This document shows, one piece after another, positions 27,591 through 35,669 of a DNA stretch of 64,000 bases. Source of the DNA: Pandoraea nosoerga (GTDB lineage: Bacteria; Pseudomonadota; Gammaproteobacteria; Burkholderiales; Burkholderiaceae); the NCBI RefSeq assembly GCF_902459585.1, contig NZ_CABPSC010000002.1, positions 124,001 through 188,000 of the forward strand. The letters are read 5' to 3'. A program made the position numbers and the translations under genes. The notes beneath the pieces are model-generated. The model saw only the letters and a list, made by a program, of their open reading frames with translations, was not told the origin of the DNA and did not search any database. The stretch's first letter is position 1, and each line of letters begins with the position of its first letter.

Positions 27591-29228
27591 TCAGGCGGCG
27601 AGGGCGAGCGAGCCGGAAGCGGCGGCGACACTGCCGCTGTCGACGGGTGCCGGCTGCGCAGCGTCGTGCGACGACAAACGGAACAGCGCCACGGATTCGC
27701 GCAGACGCGCCGCCTGCACTTCGAGGGCCGCCGCGGCCGCCGAGGCCTCTTCCACGAGCGCCGCGTTCTGCTGCGTCATCTCGTCCATCTGTGTGACCGC
27801 GCGGTTGACCTGCTCGATACCGCTCGATTGCTCGACGCTGGCCGCGGAGATCTCACCCATGATGTCGGTCACGCGCTTGACCGACTGCACGACTTCCACC
27901 ATCGTCGCGCCGGCGCGCTCGACCAGGCGGGTGCCGACTTCCACGCGGCTGCCGGACGCCTCGATCAGCCCCTTGATTTCCTTGGCCGCCGACGCGCTGC
28001 GCTGCGCCAGCGTGCGCACTTCGCCGGCCACCACCGCAAAGCCCCGGCCCTGCTCGCCCGCGCGGGCGGCTTCCACGGCCGCGTTGAGCGCGAGGATATT
28101 GGTCTGGAACGCGATGCCGTCGATCACCGTCAGGATGTCGGTAACCTTTTGCGACGCCTCGGCGATGTCGCGCATCGTCGTCACGACTTCCTGCACGACC
28201 TCGCCGCCGCGCGAGGCGGTGTCCGACGCCGTCACGGCGAGCTGACTCGCGGCGCGCGCATTTTCGGCGTTTTGTTTCACGACGGCCGTGAGCTCCTCCA
28301 TGCTCGCGGCCGTCTGCTCGAGCGACGACGCCTGCGATTCGGTGCGCTGCGACAGATCGGCGTTGCCTTGCGCGATCTCGCGGGCGCTGGCGTGAATCGC
28401 CTCGGTGCTCTCACGCACGGTGCCGACCGTGCTGGCCAGTCCGTCGCGCATGCGGCCCAGCGCGCCGAAGAGCTGCCCCATCTCGTTGTTGGTGCGTTGC
28501 TCGACGCGCTGGCTCAGGTCGCCCGCCGCCATGCGCTCGAAATGCGCGATGACCTCGCGGATCGGCCGTAGCACGGCGCGGGCGAGCATGGCGCGCCCCC
28601 ACAGGGCCAGACACAGCGCGACGACCAGCGTGGCCCCCAGCGCAATGCGCATCACGCTGTAGCGCTGCTGCGCGGCCTCGTAGCGCGCCTTCTGACGCGC
28701 GATCTGGATGTCCTGGAGCTCGCGCATGCCCGCGTCGAGCGCGCTGTAAGCGGCCGGCGCGACGCGCGCCTGAATCTGATGGAAGCCGGCCACGTCGCCC
28801 TGCTTGAGCGCGTTGAGGGCCGGCGTGACGACTTTGTCGAAGAAGGCCTTGCGTTTCTCGTCGGTGGCCTTGGCGACCTCCGCCTCGTGCGCATCTTCTT
28901 TGGGACGATTCAGATAATCCTTCCAGAGGGCATCGGCGGTGGCGATGTATTGGGTGCCGCGCTTGAGCACCTTGTCCGATTCTTCCGGGTCCGCACCCAG
29001 GCTGACGTAGGACGCGTATGTCGCCATGGACAGACGAGTCCGCAGGATCTGCTCGCTCGTGCCCTTGAGCTCGGCCAGTGCCGGGGTGTCTTCCGTGGCC
29101 ATCTTGCTCAGGGAGTCGTTGCTGGAGCTCAGTGCCTGAAGGCCCAGAGCGCTGACGAGGACAAGCAGTGCACCAAGCAAACCTAAGACCAGTGTCAGGC
29201 TGGTCCGAATCGTAATGTTCTTATACAT
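27591..29228 (-). CDS. Methyl-accepting chemotaxis protein
   Basis: A 545-residue chemoreceptor. TM1 is at about residues 10-32 ([25 protein letters not shown]), followed by a periplasmic four-helix-bundle domain to about residue 190. TM2 ([19 protein letters not shown]), a HAMP domain ([32 protein letters not shown]) and the signalling domain follow. The signalling hairpin ([37 protein letters not shown]) is canonical. The periplasmic domain resembles the 4HB/Tar type but the ligand cannot be predicted. The C-terminus ([27 protein letters not shown]) lacks a recognisable NWETF-type pentapeptide. The start at 29228 is chosen because the membrane anchor begins there; the upstream frame has no support. 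No che genes are adjacent. Confidence 0.93.
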   Translation of the reverse strand: MYKNITIRTSLTLVLGLLGALLVLVSALGLQALSSSNDSLSKMATEDTPALAELKGTSEQILRTRLSMATYASYVSLGADPEESDKVLKRGTQYIATADALWKDYLNRPKEDAHEAEVAKATDEKRKAFFDKVVTPALNALKQGDVAGFHQIQARVAPAAYSALDAGMRELQDIQIARQKARYEAAQQRYSVMRIALGATLVVALCLALWGRAMLARAVLRPIREVIAHFERMAAGDLSQRVEQRTNNEMGQLFGALGRMRDGLASTVGTVRESTEAIHASAREIAQGNADLSQRTESQASSLEQTAASMEELTAVVKQNAENARAASQLAVTASDTASRGGEVVQEVVTTMRDIAEASQKVTDILTVIDGIAFQTNILALNAAVEAARAGEQGRGFAVVAGEVRTLAQRSASAAKEIKGLIEASGSRVEVGTRLVERAGATMVEVVQSVKRVTDIMGEISAASVEQSSGIEQVNRAVTQMDEMTQQNAALVEEASAAAAALEVQAARLRESVALFRLSSHDAAQPAPVDSGSVAAASGSLALAA

Positions 29229-29499
29229 ATGGATCGATGGATTGTGTGCCCGGGTCGCGTAGGAGTGCGCGCGGCCTCCCCGTCCGTCGGAAAATGCATG
29301 ACGGGGCATAGGGATTATCGGCAGATGAGAGGCAGAACTTGAGCCGTTCGGCTTCGGGCAAGTCCGAAAGCGCGGGGTACGCAGGCGAAGATCGGAATTT
29401 GCTCGACCGCAAGGCGGCGCCAAACGCCCACACTCGGGGCTTCTTCCTGTTCTTCAGGACGCCGAAGCGCATGAATCGTGACGAGGCGTCAATGACGCG

Positions 29500-31425
29500 A
29501 TGACTCTCGACAATTTCAAATCCTTGCGGGACAGCGCCGGGGCGGGGCGCGGCGAACACGAAACGGCGGGTTCGGGAAACGGCCTCGGCGCCATGGCGGA
29601 CGGCATGGGGCTGGCCCCCGGTGCGGCGCACGGCACGGCGCCGATCGATATCGCCACTTTCCGGCTTGCGCTGGTGCACGAGCTCCGGGCGCCGCTGCAG
29701 GTGCTGCAGGGGCACCTCGACGCGCTTTGTGCGCAAGCCGAATGCGATGAGGCCGCCGCCCGGGACACGGGTCGGGGCGGGGGCGGTGACGAGGCCGGCG
29801 CCCAGGCCGGTGAGGGAGGCGGCCGTCTCACGCGCCGGGGCTTGGCGGACGTCAAGGACCGTTGGGCGCCCGACGGCGGCCAGGTGCCGATTCGCCAGCG
29901 CGTTGTTGCAATGCGCAATATGCTCGACGCGGTGGCCTCGGCCGTCGACGACGTACTCGAACTGGGGCAGGGCGACGTGGTGCAACTACCGCTGCGCGAG
30001 GCGCCTTTCGAGGTGCGGGCCTGTCTGGACGAAGAGGTCGGCTGGTTTGCGGCGAAGGCGCGCGCGAAGCATCTCGACCTGACGTGCTCCATTGCCGACG
30101 ACGTCCCCGTCATGCTGCACGGCGATGCCGCGCGTTTGCGGCAGATTTTGCGCGTGCTGATCGACAACGCGCTGAAATACACCGCTTGCGGCGGCGTCGC
30201 AATCGCCGCGGCGTGGGCAGGCGCGCAAGGCGCCCGAGACAACGACGCCGCCGGGCGGATCGCAGCGCGGAAGCCCCTGCGCCCGTGCGCAGGATATTTG
30301 ACCCTGGACGTGGCCGACACCGGCCCCGGTGTTCCGGCCGGCATGGAGAACGCCGTGTTCGCGGCGTTCTCGCGCGCGGACCAGGAAGCGCCCGGGGCCG
30401 GCCTGGGGCTGTGGATCGCGCGGCAATGGGCGCAGCGCATGGGCGGCGTACTGCGTGTGGAACCGTCCTCGACTGGCGCACGTTTTCAACTGTGTGTCCC
30501 GCTCGCCGCGTTGGCGTCCTGCGCGCCGTCCGGGCCATCCGAGCCACCTGGGTCATCCGAGCCACCTGGGCCATCGGAGTTACCTGGGCCGTCGGGGCCG
30601 TCCGCGGACTCGTCCGCTGCCGTGCGCGCATTGCCGCCATGCCGGCCGGGCGCGGCGAGCGAAGTGCCGGCCGTGCCTGTCGACGTGCGGCGCGGGTTGC
30701 GCGCAATGGTAGTTGACGATCACGCCCTGAACCGGGCGATCGTCGCCGAGCAACTCGGCGCGCTCGGCTGCGAGGTGCGGTGCGCGGCGGACATCACCGA
30801 GGCGCTGCTGCACTGGCTCCGCTGCGACCTCGACGTGGTGCTCACCGACGTTCAGCTTGGCGACGGCTCCGGTTTGACATTGGCCAGGACGCTGCGGGCG
30901 CTGGCGCCCGTACTGGCAAGAGACGTGCCGGTCGTGCTGGCGATCACGGGTTCGGTGGTGTCGGCCCGGGCCGCGCGCGAGGCCAGCCTGGACGGCGTGC
31001 TGACCAAGCCCGTCTCGCGCCACCGGCTCGCGCGGGCGCTGGCGGCGCGATGGCCGGCGTTCGGCCAGATGCACGGTGCGCAGGACTCAGCGGCGGGTGA
31101 GGCTGCCGGCGATACGCTCTCGCGCGGAGCCGCCGTGCCGGCCGGCGCGCGAAGCGTCGCGCTCAAAGACGACCCCTATGCGCGTCGTTTGATGCGAGAC
31201 GAGATGGCGAAGGATCTGGCGCGTTTTCGCCGTTTGCTGGCGGGGCGGCGCGAGGAAGACCTGCGGGCCGCGCAGGCGGTGGTGCACCGTATGCGCGGCG
31301 CGTGCCGGATGTTCGGTGATCCGGTGCTCGTGGCGCGCTGCGAGCGGTTGGCGGCAAAACTCACCGAGACGCTGGTCCGCAGCGGCGCGGCGCCGGCCGG
31401 CGACGACGGCGTCGATCAGAGGTAG
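29500..31425 (+). CDS. Soluble hybrid histidine kinase: HisKA-like, HATPase, REC and Hpt in one chain
   Basis: A 641-residue protein with no membrane segment and no recognisable sensor domain. The phospho-acceptor is H60 in LALVHELRAPLQVLQGHLDAL. The following dimerisation helix is interrupted by a Gly/Ala-rich stretch. The ATPase has VLIDNALKYTACGG (N box), VADTGPGVPAGM (G1) and GAGLGLWIARQWAQRMGG (G2). After a Pro/Ser-rich repeat linker comes a receiver with D450 in VVLTDVQLGDGSG and a lysine near VLTKPVSR. An Hpt domain follows with H596 in VHRMRGACRMFG. No response regulator gene is adjacent, so the output is unknown. It is divergent from the chemoreceptor gene. Its 3' end overlaps the convergent PAQR gene by ten bases. 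Confidence 0.85.
   Translation: MTLDNFKSLRDSAGAGRGEHETAGSGNGLGAMADGMGLAPGAAHGTAPIDIATFRLALVHELRAPLQVLQGHLDALCAQAECDEAAARDTGRGGGGDEAGAQAGEGGGRLTRRGLADVKDRWAPDGGQVPIRQRVVAMRNMLDAVASAVDDVLELGQGDVVQLPLREAPFEVRACLDEEVGWFAAKARAKHLDLTCSIADDVPVMLHGDAARLRQILRVLIDNALKYTACGGVAIAAAWAGAQGARDNDAAGRIAARKPLRPCAGYLTLDVADTGPGVPAGMENAVFAAFSRADQEAPGAGLGLWIARQWAQRMGGVLRVEPSSTGARFQLCVPLAALASCAPSGPSEPPGSSEPPGPSELPGPSGPSADSSAAVRALPPCRPGAASEVPAVPVDVRRGLRAMVVDDHALNRAIVAEQLGALGCEVRCAADITEALLHWLRCDLDVVLTDVQLGDGSGLTLARTLRALAPVLARDVPVVLAITGSVVSARAAREASLDGVLTKPVSRHRLARALAARWPAFGQMHGAQDSAAGEAAGDTLSRGAAVPAGARSVALKDDPYARRLMRDEMAKDLARFRRLLAGRREEDLRAAQAVVHRMRGACRMFGDPVLVARCERLAAKLTETLVRSGAAPAGDDGVDQR
30532..30585. repeat. In-frame 18-bp tandem repeat in the kinase-receiver linker, 3 units
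   Basis: Three 18-bp units of GGGCCATCCGAGCCACCT with few changes encode GPSEPP/GSSEPP/GPSELP between the ATPase and receiver domains. This is the longest unit found in the window. Confidence 0.9.
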
Positions 31426-32060
31426 CGGCACACCGCCAGGTAGTGGCAGGCGGTGCCGCCGATGGCGAACAGGTGCCAGACCAGATGGCCGAACTTGATA
31501 TGTCCGTCGAGCGAGTAGAAGACCGCGCCGATTGTGTAGGCGGCGCCACCCGCGTAGAGCCATCCGGCGCCCGGCCCCGGAATGGCGGCGAGTACCGGGC
31601 CGGCCACGAGCACCGCCACCCAGCCAAGCGCGACATAGAGCAGCGTGGAGACGAGCGGCCGGTCGAGCAGCCCGAGCGACTTGGCGATCAGCCCGGCGAT
31701 GGCCATGCTCCACACGCCGGTGAGCAGCGGCCAGCCCCATGGGTCATGGAGGATCTTGACGGTAAAGGGCGTGTAAGTACCGGCAATGAACAGAAAGATG
31801 GCGCAGTGATCCACGCGCATGAACAGGCGCTTCGCGGGCCCGTCAGGCAGCCCGTGATACAGCGCGGAGGCCAGGTAGACGATGACCATGGTCGCGGCGA
31901 ATACGCCGATGCCGATCTGTTGCACGGTGGTCGGCATTGGCGGGCGTACCGTCGAGAACAGGAACGGAATGGCCGCGAGGGCCGCGAGACAGGCGATGCC
32001 GTGGCTGACGCTGTTGGCGAGCTCTTCGCTACGCGTCTGGGCGCGTGCCGATGCTTTCAT
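31416..32060 (-). CDS. Hemolysin III / PAQR (YqfA-like) family membrane protein
   Basis: A 214-residue protein with seven predicted hydrophobic segments. Family signatures are ELANSVSHGIACLAALAAIPFLF, SALYHGLPDGPAKRLFMRVDHCAIFLFIAGTYTPF and FGHLVWHLFAIGGTACHYLAV. The conserved histidines and aspartate form the presumed metal site, as in hydrolase-like PAQR proteins. The historical hemolysin label does not prove lytic activity. A GAGGG site precedes the start at 32060. It lies eight bases downstream of the peroxiredoxin gene, so the two are probably co-transcribed. Its stop region overlaps the end of the convergent kinase gene. Confidence 0.88.
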   Translation of the reverse strand: MKASARAQTRSEELANSVSHGIACLAALAAIPFLFSTVRPPMPTTVQQIGIGVFAATMVIVYLASALYHGLPDGPAKRLFMRVDHCAIFLFIAGTYTPFTVKILHDPWGWPLLTGVWSMAIAGLIAKSLGLLDRPLVSTLLYVALGWVAVLVAGPVLAAIPGPGAGWLYAGGAAYTIGAVFYSLDGHIKFGHLVWHLFAIGGTACHYLAVCRYL

Positions 32061-32068
32061 GTTTGCCC

Positions 32069-32623
32069 TCACGGATGGGCGGCGCGCCACTTGCGCACGG
32101 CATCGAGCGTGTTGGCCACGTGCTTTTCGGGGTTGAGGCTTACGTAGCTGTAGATCACCTTGCCGTCGGGGGCGATGACATACGAGACACGGTTGGCCAG
32201 ATCAGGCTTGAGCGCCAGCACGGCGTCGTAGGCGCGCATGATGTGCTGGTCGGTGTCGGCCGCCACCGCGAACTTGCTGCGGCACTCCGACACGGAGAAT
32301 TTGTTGAGTGTCTCGATGTTGTCGTGCGACACCCCGATCACCGTGGCGCCCATCGACTTGAACGTGTCGGCAGCCTCGGCGAAATCGTGCGCCTCGATGG
32401 TGCAACCCGTGGTGAACGCGGCCGGATAGAAGTACAGCACGACGGGGCCTTTCTTCAGGGCGTCGGCGAGGGAAAACGTGAAGACCTGCCCGCCGAGCGA
32501 CGCCTGTGCGGCGAAGTCCGGGGCCTGCGCGCCGTTCTTGAGGGCTGCGTGTGCCGGGATGAAGCACCAGGCCGTGATACCCAGGACGGCTGCAGCGGCG
32601 GTCATTCCTAACCAACGTTTCAT
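32069..32623 (-). CDS. Exported peroxiredoxin of the BCP/AhpC superfamily
   Basis: A 184-residue thioredoxin-fold peroxidase. A signal peptide (MKRWLGMTAAAAVLGITAWCFIPAHA) directs it to the periplasm. The peroxidatic cysteine is in FYPAAFTTGCTIEAHDF, with the upstream Thr and the later Arg/Lys expected for the active site. A second cysteine in FSVSECRSKF may be the resolving residue. It would reduce hydrogen peroxide or organic hydroperoxides at the cell surface. The start at 32623 removes a long non-homologous head. Upstream lies the 11-bp array and then lrp. It leads the PAQR gene in a likely two-gene unit. Confidence 0.9.
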   Translation of the reverse strand: MKRWLGMTAAAAVLGITAWCFIPAHAALKNGAQAPDFAAQASLGGQVFTFSLADALKKGPVVLYFYPAAFTTGCTIEAHDFAEAADTFKSMGATVIGVSHDNIETLNKFSVSECRSKFAVAADTDQHIMRAYDAVLALKPDLANRVSYVIAPDGKVIYSYVSLNPEKHVANTLDAVRKWRAAHP

Positions 32624-32754
32624 GCGTGGCTCCCATAGGTGGATGCTTAAGGATAGAGGCTTGCAACGGCAGTGTGCAACCTTGGGAGCGCAGGCGTCGC
32701 GGTCGCGCGACGCCCGTTGCGCTTTTGCCCGACGCACCTCGCCGCCGCCGTATT

Positions 32755-32841
32755 CCCGTCCTGTCCGCGTCCTGTTCCTGCCCTGTGCGCGTCCTGTGCG
32801 CGTCCTGTGCGTGTCCTGTCCGCCTCCTGCCCGCATCCTGT
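32755..32841. repeat. Intergenic tandem repeat, 8 x 11 bp
   Basis: Eight consecutive 11-bp units related to GCGCGTCCTGT, two identical and the rest with one to four changes, fill much of the gap between the lrp stop and the peroxiredoxin start. They would lie upstream of or within the peroxiredoxin promoter region. Confidence 0.92.
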
Positions 32842-32873
32842 CATCGTCTCGCTGGCGGACGGTCATCGCCACG

Positions 32874-33386
32874 TCACGAAACGCCGGCACTCCCCATGGC
32901 GCCGGCCCCCGAGCCTGGGGCGCGGTCCCCAATGGGCAGCACCGTCGTCGATTTGATCTGCGAGAGCGCAATCATCGAGTTCACTTCCTGAACCATCGGC
33001 AATTGCGAGAGGCGCTCGAAGAAGAAGCGCTCGTAGGCGTCGACGTCGCGCGTCACGATGCGCAGCAGAAAGTCCACGTTGCCCATGAGCACGTGGCATT
33101 CGAGGACCTCCGGAAACGCCTGGATCGCCTTGGAGAACTCCGGCAGCGCGTTGCGGTTGTGGCCGGCGAGTTTCACGTGCGCAAACAGCATCACGTTCAG
33201 GCCCACCTTCTTGCGATCGACCAGCGCGACCCGGCGCTCGATGACGCCTTCCGCGTCGAGCCGATCGATACGCCGCCAGCATTGCGACTGCGACAGGCCG
33301 ATGCGCTCGCCGATCTGGGCGGCGGACAACGATGCGTCTTCCTGCAGGATTGCGAGAATTTTCTCGTCGAATTCGTCGAGTTGCAT
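32874..33386 (-). CDS. Lrp/AsnC family transcriptional regulator
   Basis: A 170-residue regulator with an N-terminal winged helix (LDEFDEKILAILQEDASLSAAQIGERIGLSQSQCWRRIDRLDAEGVIERRVALVD) and a C-terminal RAM effector domain (NVMLFAHVKLAGHNRNALPEFSKAIQAFPEVLECHVLMGNVDFLLRIVTRDVDAYERFFFERLSQLPMVQEVNSMIALSQIKSTTVLPI). A 20-residue Gly/Ala tail is extra. It is divergent from the acetolactate-synthase-like gene. The shared region holds two inverted repeats of Lrp-box type beside its own start, so autoregulation and control of that enzyme are likely. The effector is presumably an amino acid but is not shown by sequence. Confidence 0.93.
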   Translation of the reverse strand: MQLDEFDEKILAILQEDASLSAAQIGERIGLSQSQCWRRIDRLDAEGVIERRVALVDRKKVGLNVMLFAHVKLAGHNRNALPEFSKAIQAFPEVLECHVLMGNVDFLLRIVTRDVDAYERFFFERLSQLPMVQEVNSMIALSQIKSTTVLPIGDRAPGSGAGAMGSAGVS

Positions 33387-33387
33387 G

Positions 33388-33423
33388 ATTTATTCTCAAT
33401 AAATGGCTTGATTGAATGAATCA
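33388..33423. promoter_or_regulatory. Two inverted repeats between lrp and the acetolactate-synthase-like gene
   Basis: ATTTATT-CTC-AATAAAT (33388-33404) is a perfect 17-bp inverted repeat starting two bases upstream of the lrp start. TGATT-GAATG-AATCA (33409-33423) is a second one. AT-rich dyads with about 20-bp centre spacing are what an Lrp dimer of dimers would bind, so these are probable operators. Confidence 0.7.
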
Positions 33424-33556
33424 TGTGAAATTGACCGGATTTTGTCAACGATACGCGAAGCAATTACCGCCCGATGCCCGTAAGCTTGAATGTCATCAGG
33501 CGAGCTCGCGCCATGCTCGCCGCTGTTCGTTGACATCCGCAGGAAACCACGTACCC

Positions 33557-35389
33557 ATGAAACTCGATCTGACTCTGCCCGCTGCCGAAACCGTGACTGG
33601 CGCCGTCGCCCAGCCCGTTGCTCCGTTGTCCGCCAAAGGGGCGGACCTGATTGCGCGCACGCTGGTCGAGATTGGCATCGACACGGTGTTCTGCTATCCG
33701 GGCGGGGCCAATCTCGAGATGCTCGACGCACTCTCGCGCGTGGATATCGCGCTGGTGCGCACGGAGCACGAGCAGGGCTCGGTGTTCGGCGCGCAGGGGT
33801 ACGCGCGCGCTACCGGCAAGCTGGGTGTATGCCTGGCGACGTCCGGGCCGGGCGCGACCAATCTGGTGACGGGCATTGCGGACGCCGCCAGCGACTCCGT
33901 GCCCATTCTGGCCATCACTGGCAATGTCGCGACGCACTGGCTGGGCAAGAACGCGTTCCAGGAAGTCGACATCGTGGCCGTGACCCGGCCGGTGACCAAG
34001 CTCGCCCGGCAAGTGCGCGAAGCGCGCGACATCCCGGCGGCACTGCGCGAGGCTGCGGCATGCGCCCTGGCGGGCCGGCCCGGCCCGGTGCTGCTCGACT
34101 TTCCCAAGGACATCCAGCAGGCACGCCCCGATCAGCCGACCGACAAGCGTTTTACCGCGCCGGTGCCTGCCGGCATGAGCGACGAGACGGCCGAGCGCAT
34201 CGCGGCGCTGCTCGCGGCGAGCGAGCGTCCCGTGATCTACGCTGGCGGCGGCGTCATCGCGTCCGGAACGAGCGCGCAGCTCGTGGCGCTGGCCGAAGCG
34301 CTCGACTGCCCGGTCGCGCTCACCATGATGGGCCTGGGCGCGATGCCCGATGACCATCCGCTGCTGCTCGGCCCGCTCGGCATGCACGGCGCTCATGCGG
34401 CCAATGTCGCGGTCAATGAAGCCGACCTCGTCCTCGCGCTGGGCGTGCGCTTCGACGATCGCGTGATCGGCGACCCGGCGTCGTTCGCGCGCTACGCCAG
34501 GATCGTGCACGTCGACGTCGACGCGGCCGAGATCGGCAAGAACAAGCCCGTAACGCTCGGTGTGCACGCCGACCTGCGCGACGCGTTTGCCGGCCTGCTC
34601 GCGCATGCGAAGCGTCGCGAAGTGCCGCAGTGGCATGCCTACCTGCGCGAGCGTCGCGCGGCGCATCCCCTGCGTCCCGTGCAGAACGCCGGCGACGGCG
34701 CGGGCCAGGACAGGGGCGACGTGCTCACGGGCGTTGACGTCATCACGGCGCTGGCCGCCTTGCTGCCGCGCGAAGCAGTGGTGACGACGGGCGTGGGGCA
34801 GCACCAGATGTGGGCGATGCAGCACCTGCGTCTGCGCGAACCTCGCACCTTCCTCTCGAGCGCCGGCTTCGGCACGATGGGCTTCGGCCTGCCGGCCGCG
34901 ATCGGCGCCAAGGTGGCGTTGCCGAACGTGCCGGTGATCGATATCGACGGTGATGGCAGCCTCAACATGTCGGTCAACGAGCTCTCGACGTGCCGCCGTT
35001 ACGGGCTGGGCGTCAAGGTGCTGGTCATCAACAACCAGTGGCTCGGCATGGTGCGCCAGTGGCAGGACATGATCTATGCGCGCAACCGGGTGGCGTCTTC
35101 GCTGGTCGATCCGAACGCGCCCGATGCGGCCGACGACGGCCGGCCGTACCCGGACTTCGTGACGATCGCCGCGGGCTATGGCGTGGCGGGCGCGCGCGTT
35201 ACGCGAGCCGCGGACTTGCCGGGGGCGCTGGCGCGCATGCTGGCCGATCCGGGCGAGCCTTATCTCCTCGACGTGCTGGTGGCCCGCGAGGACGACGTCT
35301 ATCCGATGATCCCCGCGGGCAAGACGTATCGCGACGTCGTTTTCGGACCGGGGCAGGCGGCCGGTCCCATCGCGGCAGGCGCCTTCTGA
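33557..35389 (+). CDS. Acetolactate synthase large-subunit-like thiamine diphosphate enzyme
   Basis: A 610-residue ThDP enzyme. The N-terminal domain has GIDTVFCYPGGANLEMLDALSRVDIALVRTEHEQGSVFGAQGYARATGK with the cofactor-activating Glu in RTEHEQ. The middle domain has GVRFDDRVIGDPASF. The C-terminal domain has the ThDP motif DIDGDGSLNMSVNELSTCRRYGLGVKVLVINNQWLGMVRQWQDMIY. Overall it follows the IlvB/IlvG pattern. The YPGGANLEML segment departs from the usual YPGGAVLPIYDAL, and no small subunit gene (ilvN/ilvH) is nearby. It may therefore be an accessory or catabolic acetolactate synthase. It is divergent from lrp and followed by a strong terminator. The ATG at 33557 is preferred; the upstream frame overlaps the operator region. 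Confidence 0.88.
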   Translation: MKLDLTLPAAETVTGAVAQPVAPLSAKGADLIARTLVEIGIDTVFCYPGGANLEMLDALSRVDIALVRTEHEQGSVFGAQGYARATGKLGVCLATSGPGATNLVTGIADAASDSVPILAITGNVATHWLGKNAFQEVDIVAVTRPVTKLARQVREARDIPAALREAAACALAGRPGPVLLDFPKDIQQARPDQPTDKRFTAPVPAGMSDETAERIAALLAASERPVIYAGGGVIASGTSAQLVALAEALDCPVALTMMGLGAMPDDHPLLLGPLGMHGAHAANVAVNEADLVLALGVRFDDRVIGDPASFARYARIVHVDVDAAEIGKNKPVTLGVHADLRDAFAGLLAHAKRREVPQWHAYLRERRAAHPLRPVQNAGDGAGQDRGDVLTGVDVITALAALLPREAVVTTGVGQHQMWAMQHLRLREPRTFLSSAGFGTMGFGLPAAIGAKVALPNVPVIDIDGDGSLNMSVNELSTCRRYGLGVKVLVINNQWLGMVRQWQDMIYARNRVASSLVDPNAPDAADDGRPYPDFVTIAAGYGVAGARVTRAADLPGALARMLADPGEPYLLDVLVAREDDVYPMIPAGKTYRDVVFGPGQAAGPIAAGAF

Positions 35390-35439
35390 GAGGGCTGGCG
35401 GCAGCGTGCGGGCGGGGCGTCACCCCACGCGCCGCCCTG

Positions 35440-35520
35440 TGCATCGTTCCATGCATCGTCGCATGCATCGTCGCATGCATCGTCGCATGCGTCGTCATGT
35501 GGGCCGTCATGTGCGCTGCC
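35440..35520. repeat. Intergenic tandem repeat, about 6 x 12 bp
   Basis: Units of TGCATCGTCGCA (three identical copies plus three diverged) lie after the acetolactate-synthase-like gene and before its terminator. Each unit contains a self-complementary TGCA, so the array can fold. Confidence 0.9.
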
Positions 35521-35583
35521 CGCGCGCTCAGGTGTTACCGTCACATGAGAATCGCCCGTCACGTCGCGAGATCGCAACGAGCG

Positions 35584-35606
35584 AACCCGCTCAGGCGGGT
35601 TTTTTT
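35584..35606 (+). terminator. Rho-independent terminator of the acetolactate-synthase-like gene
   Basis: A 7-bp stem AACCCGC/GCGGGTT with a TCAG loop and a run of seven Ts, about 195 bases after the stop codon and 64 bases before the binding-protein start. Confidence 0.92.
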
Positions 35607-35669
35607 CGTTTCGGCGGTGGCGAGGAGTATCATTGCGCTCTTTTACGAATTCTCGCCAAGGAAATCAAC

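Noticed and set aside
35406-35669. An upstream extension of the binding-protein gene reading MHRRMHRRMHRR
   Set aside because: It comes from the 12-bp repeat and would pass through a strong terminator; the signal peptide begins properly at 35670.
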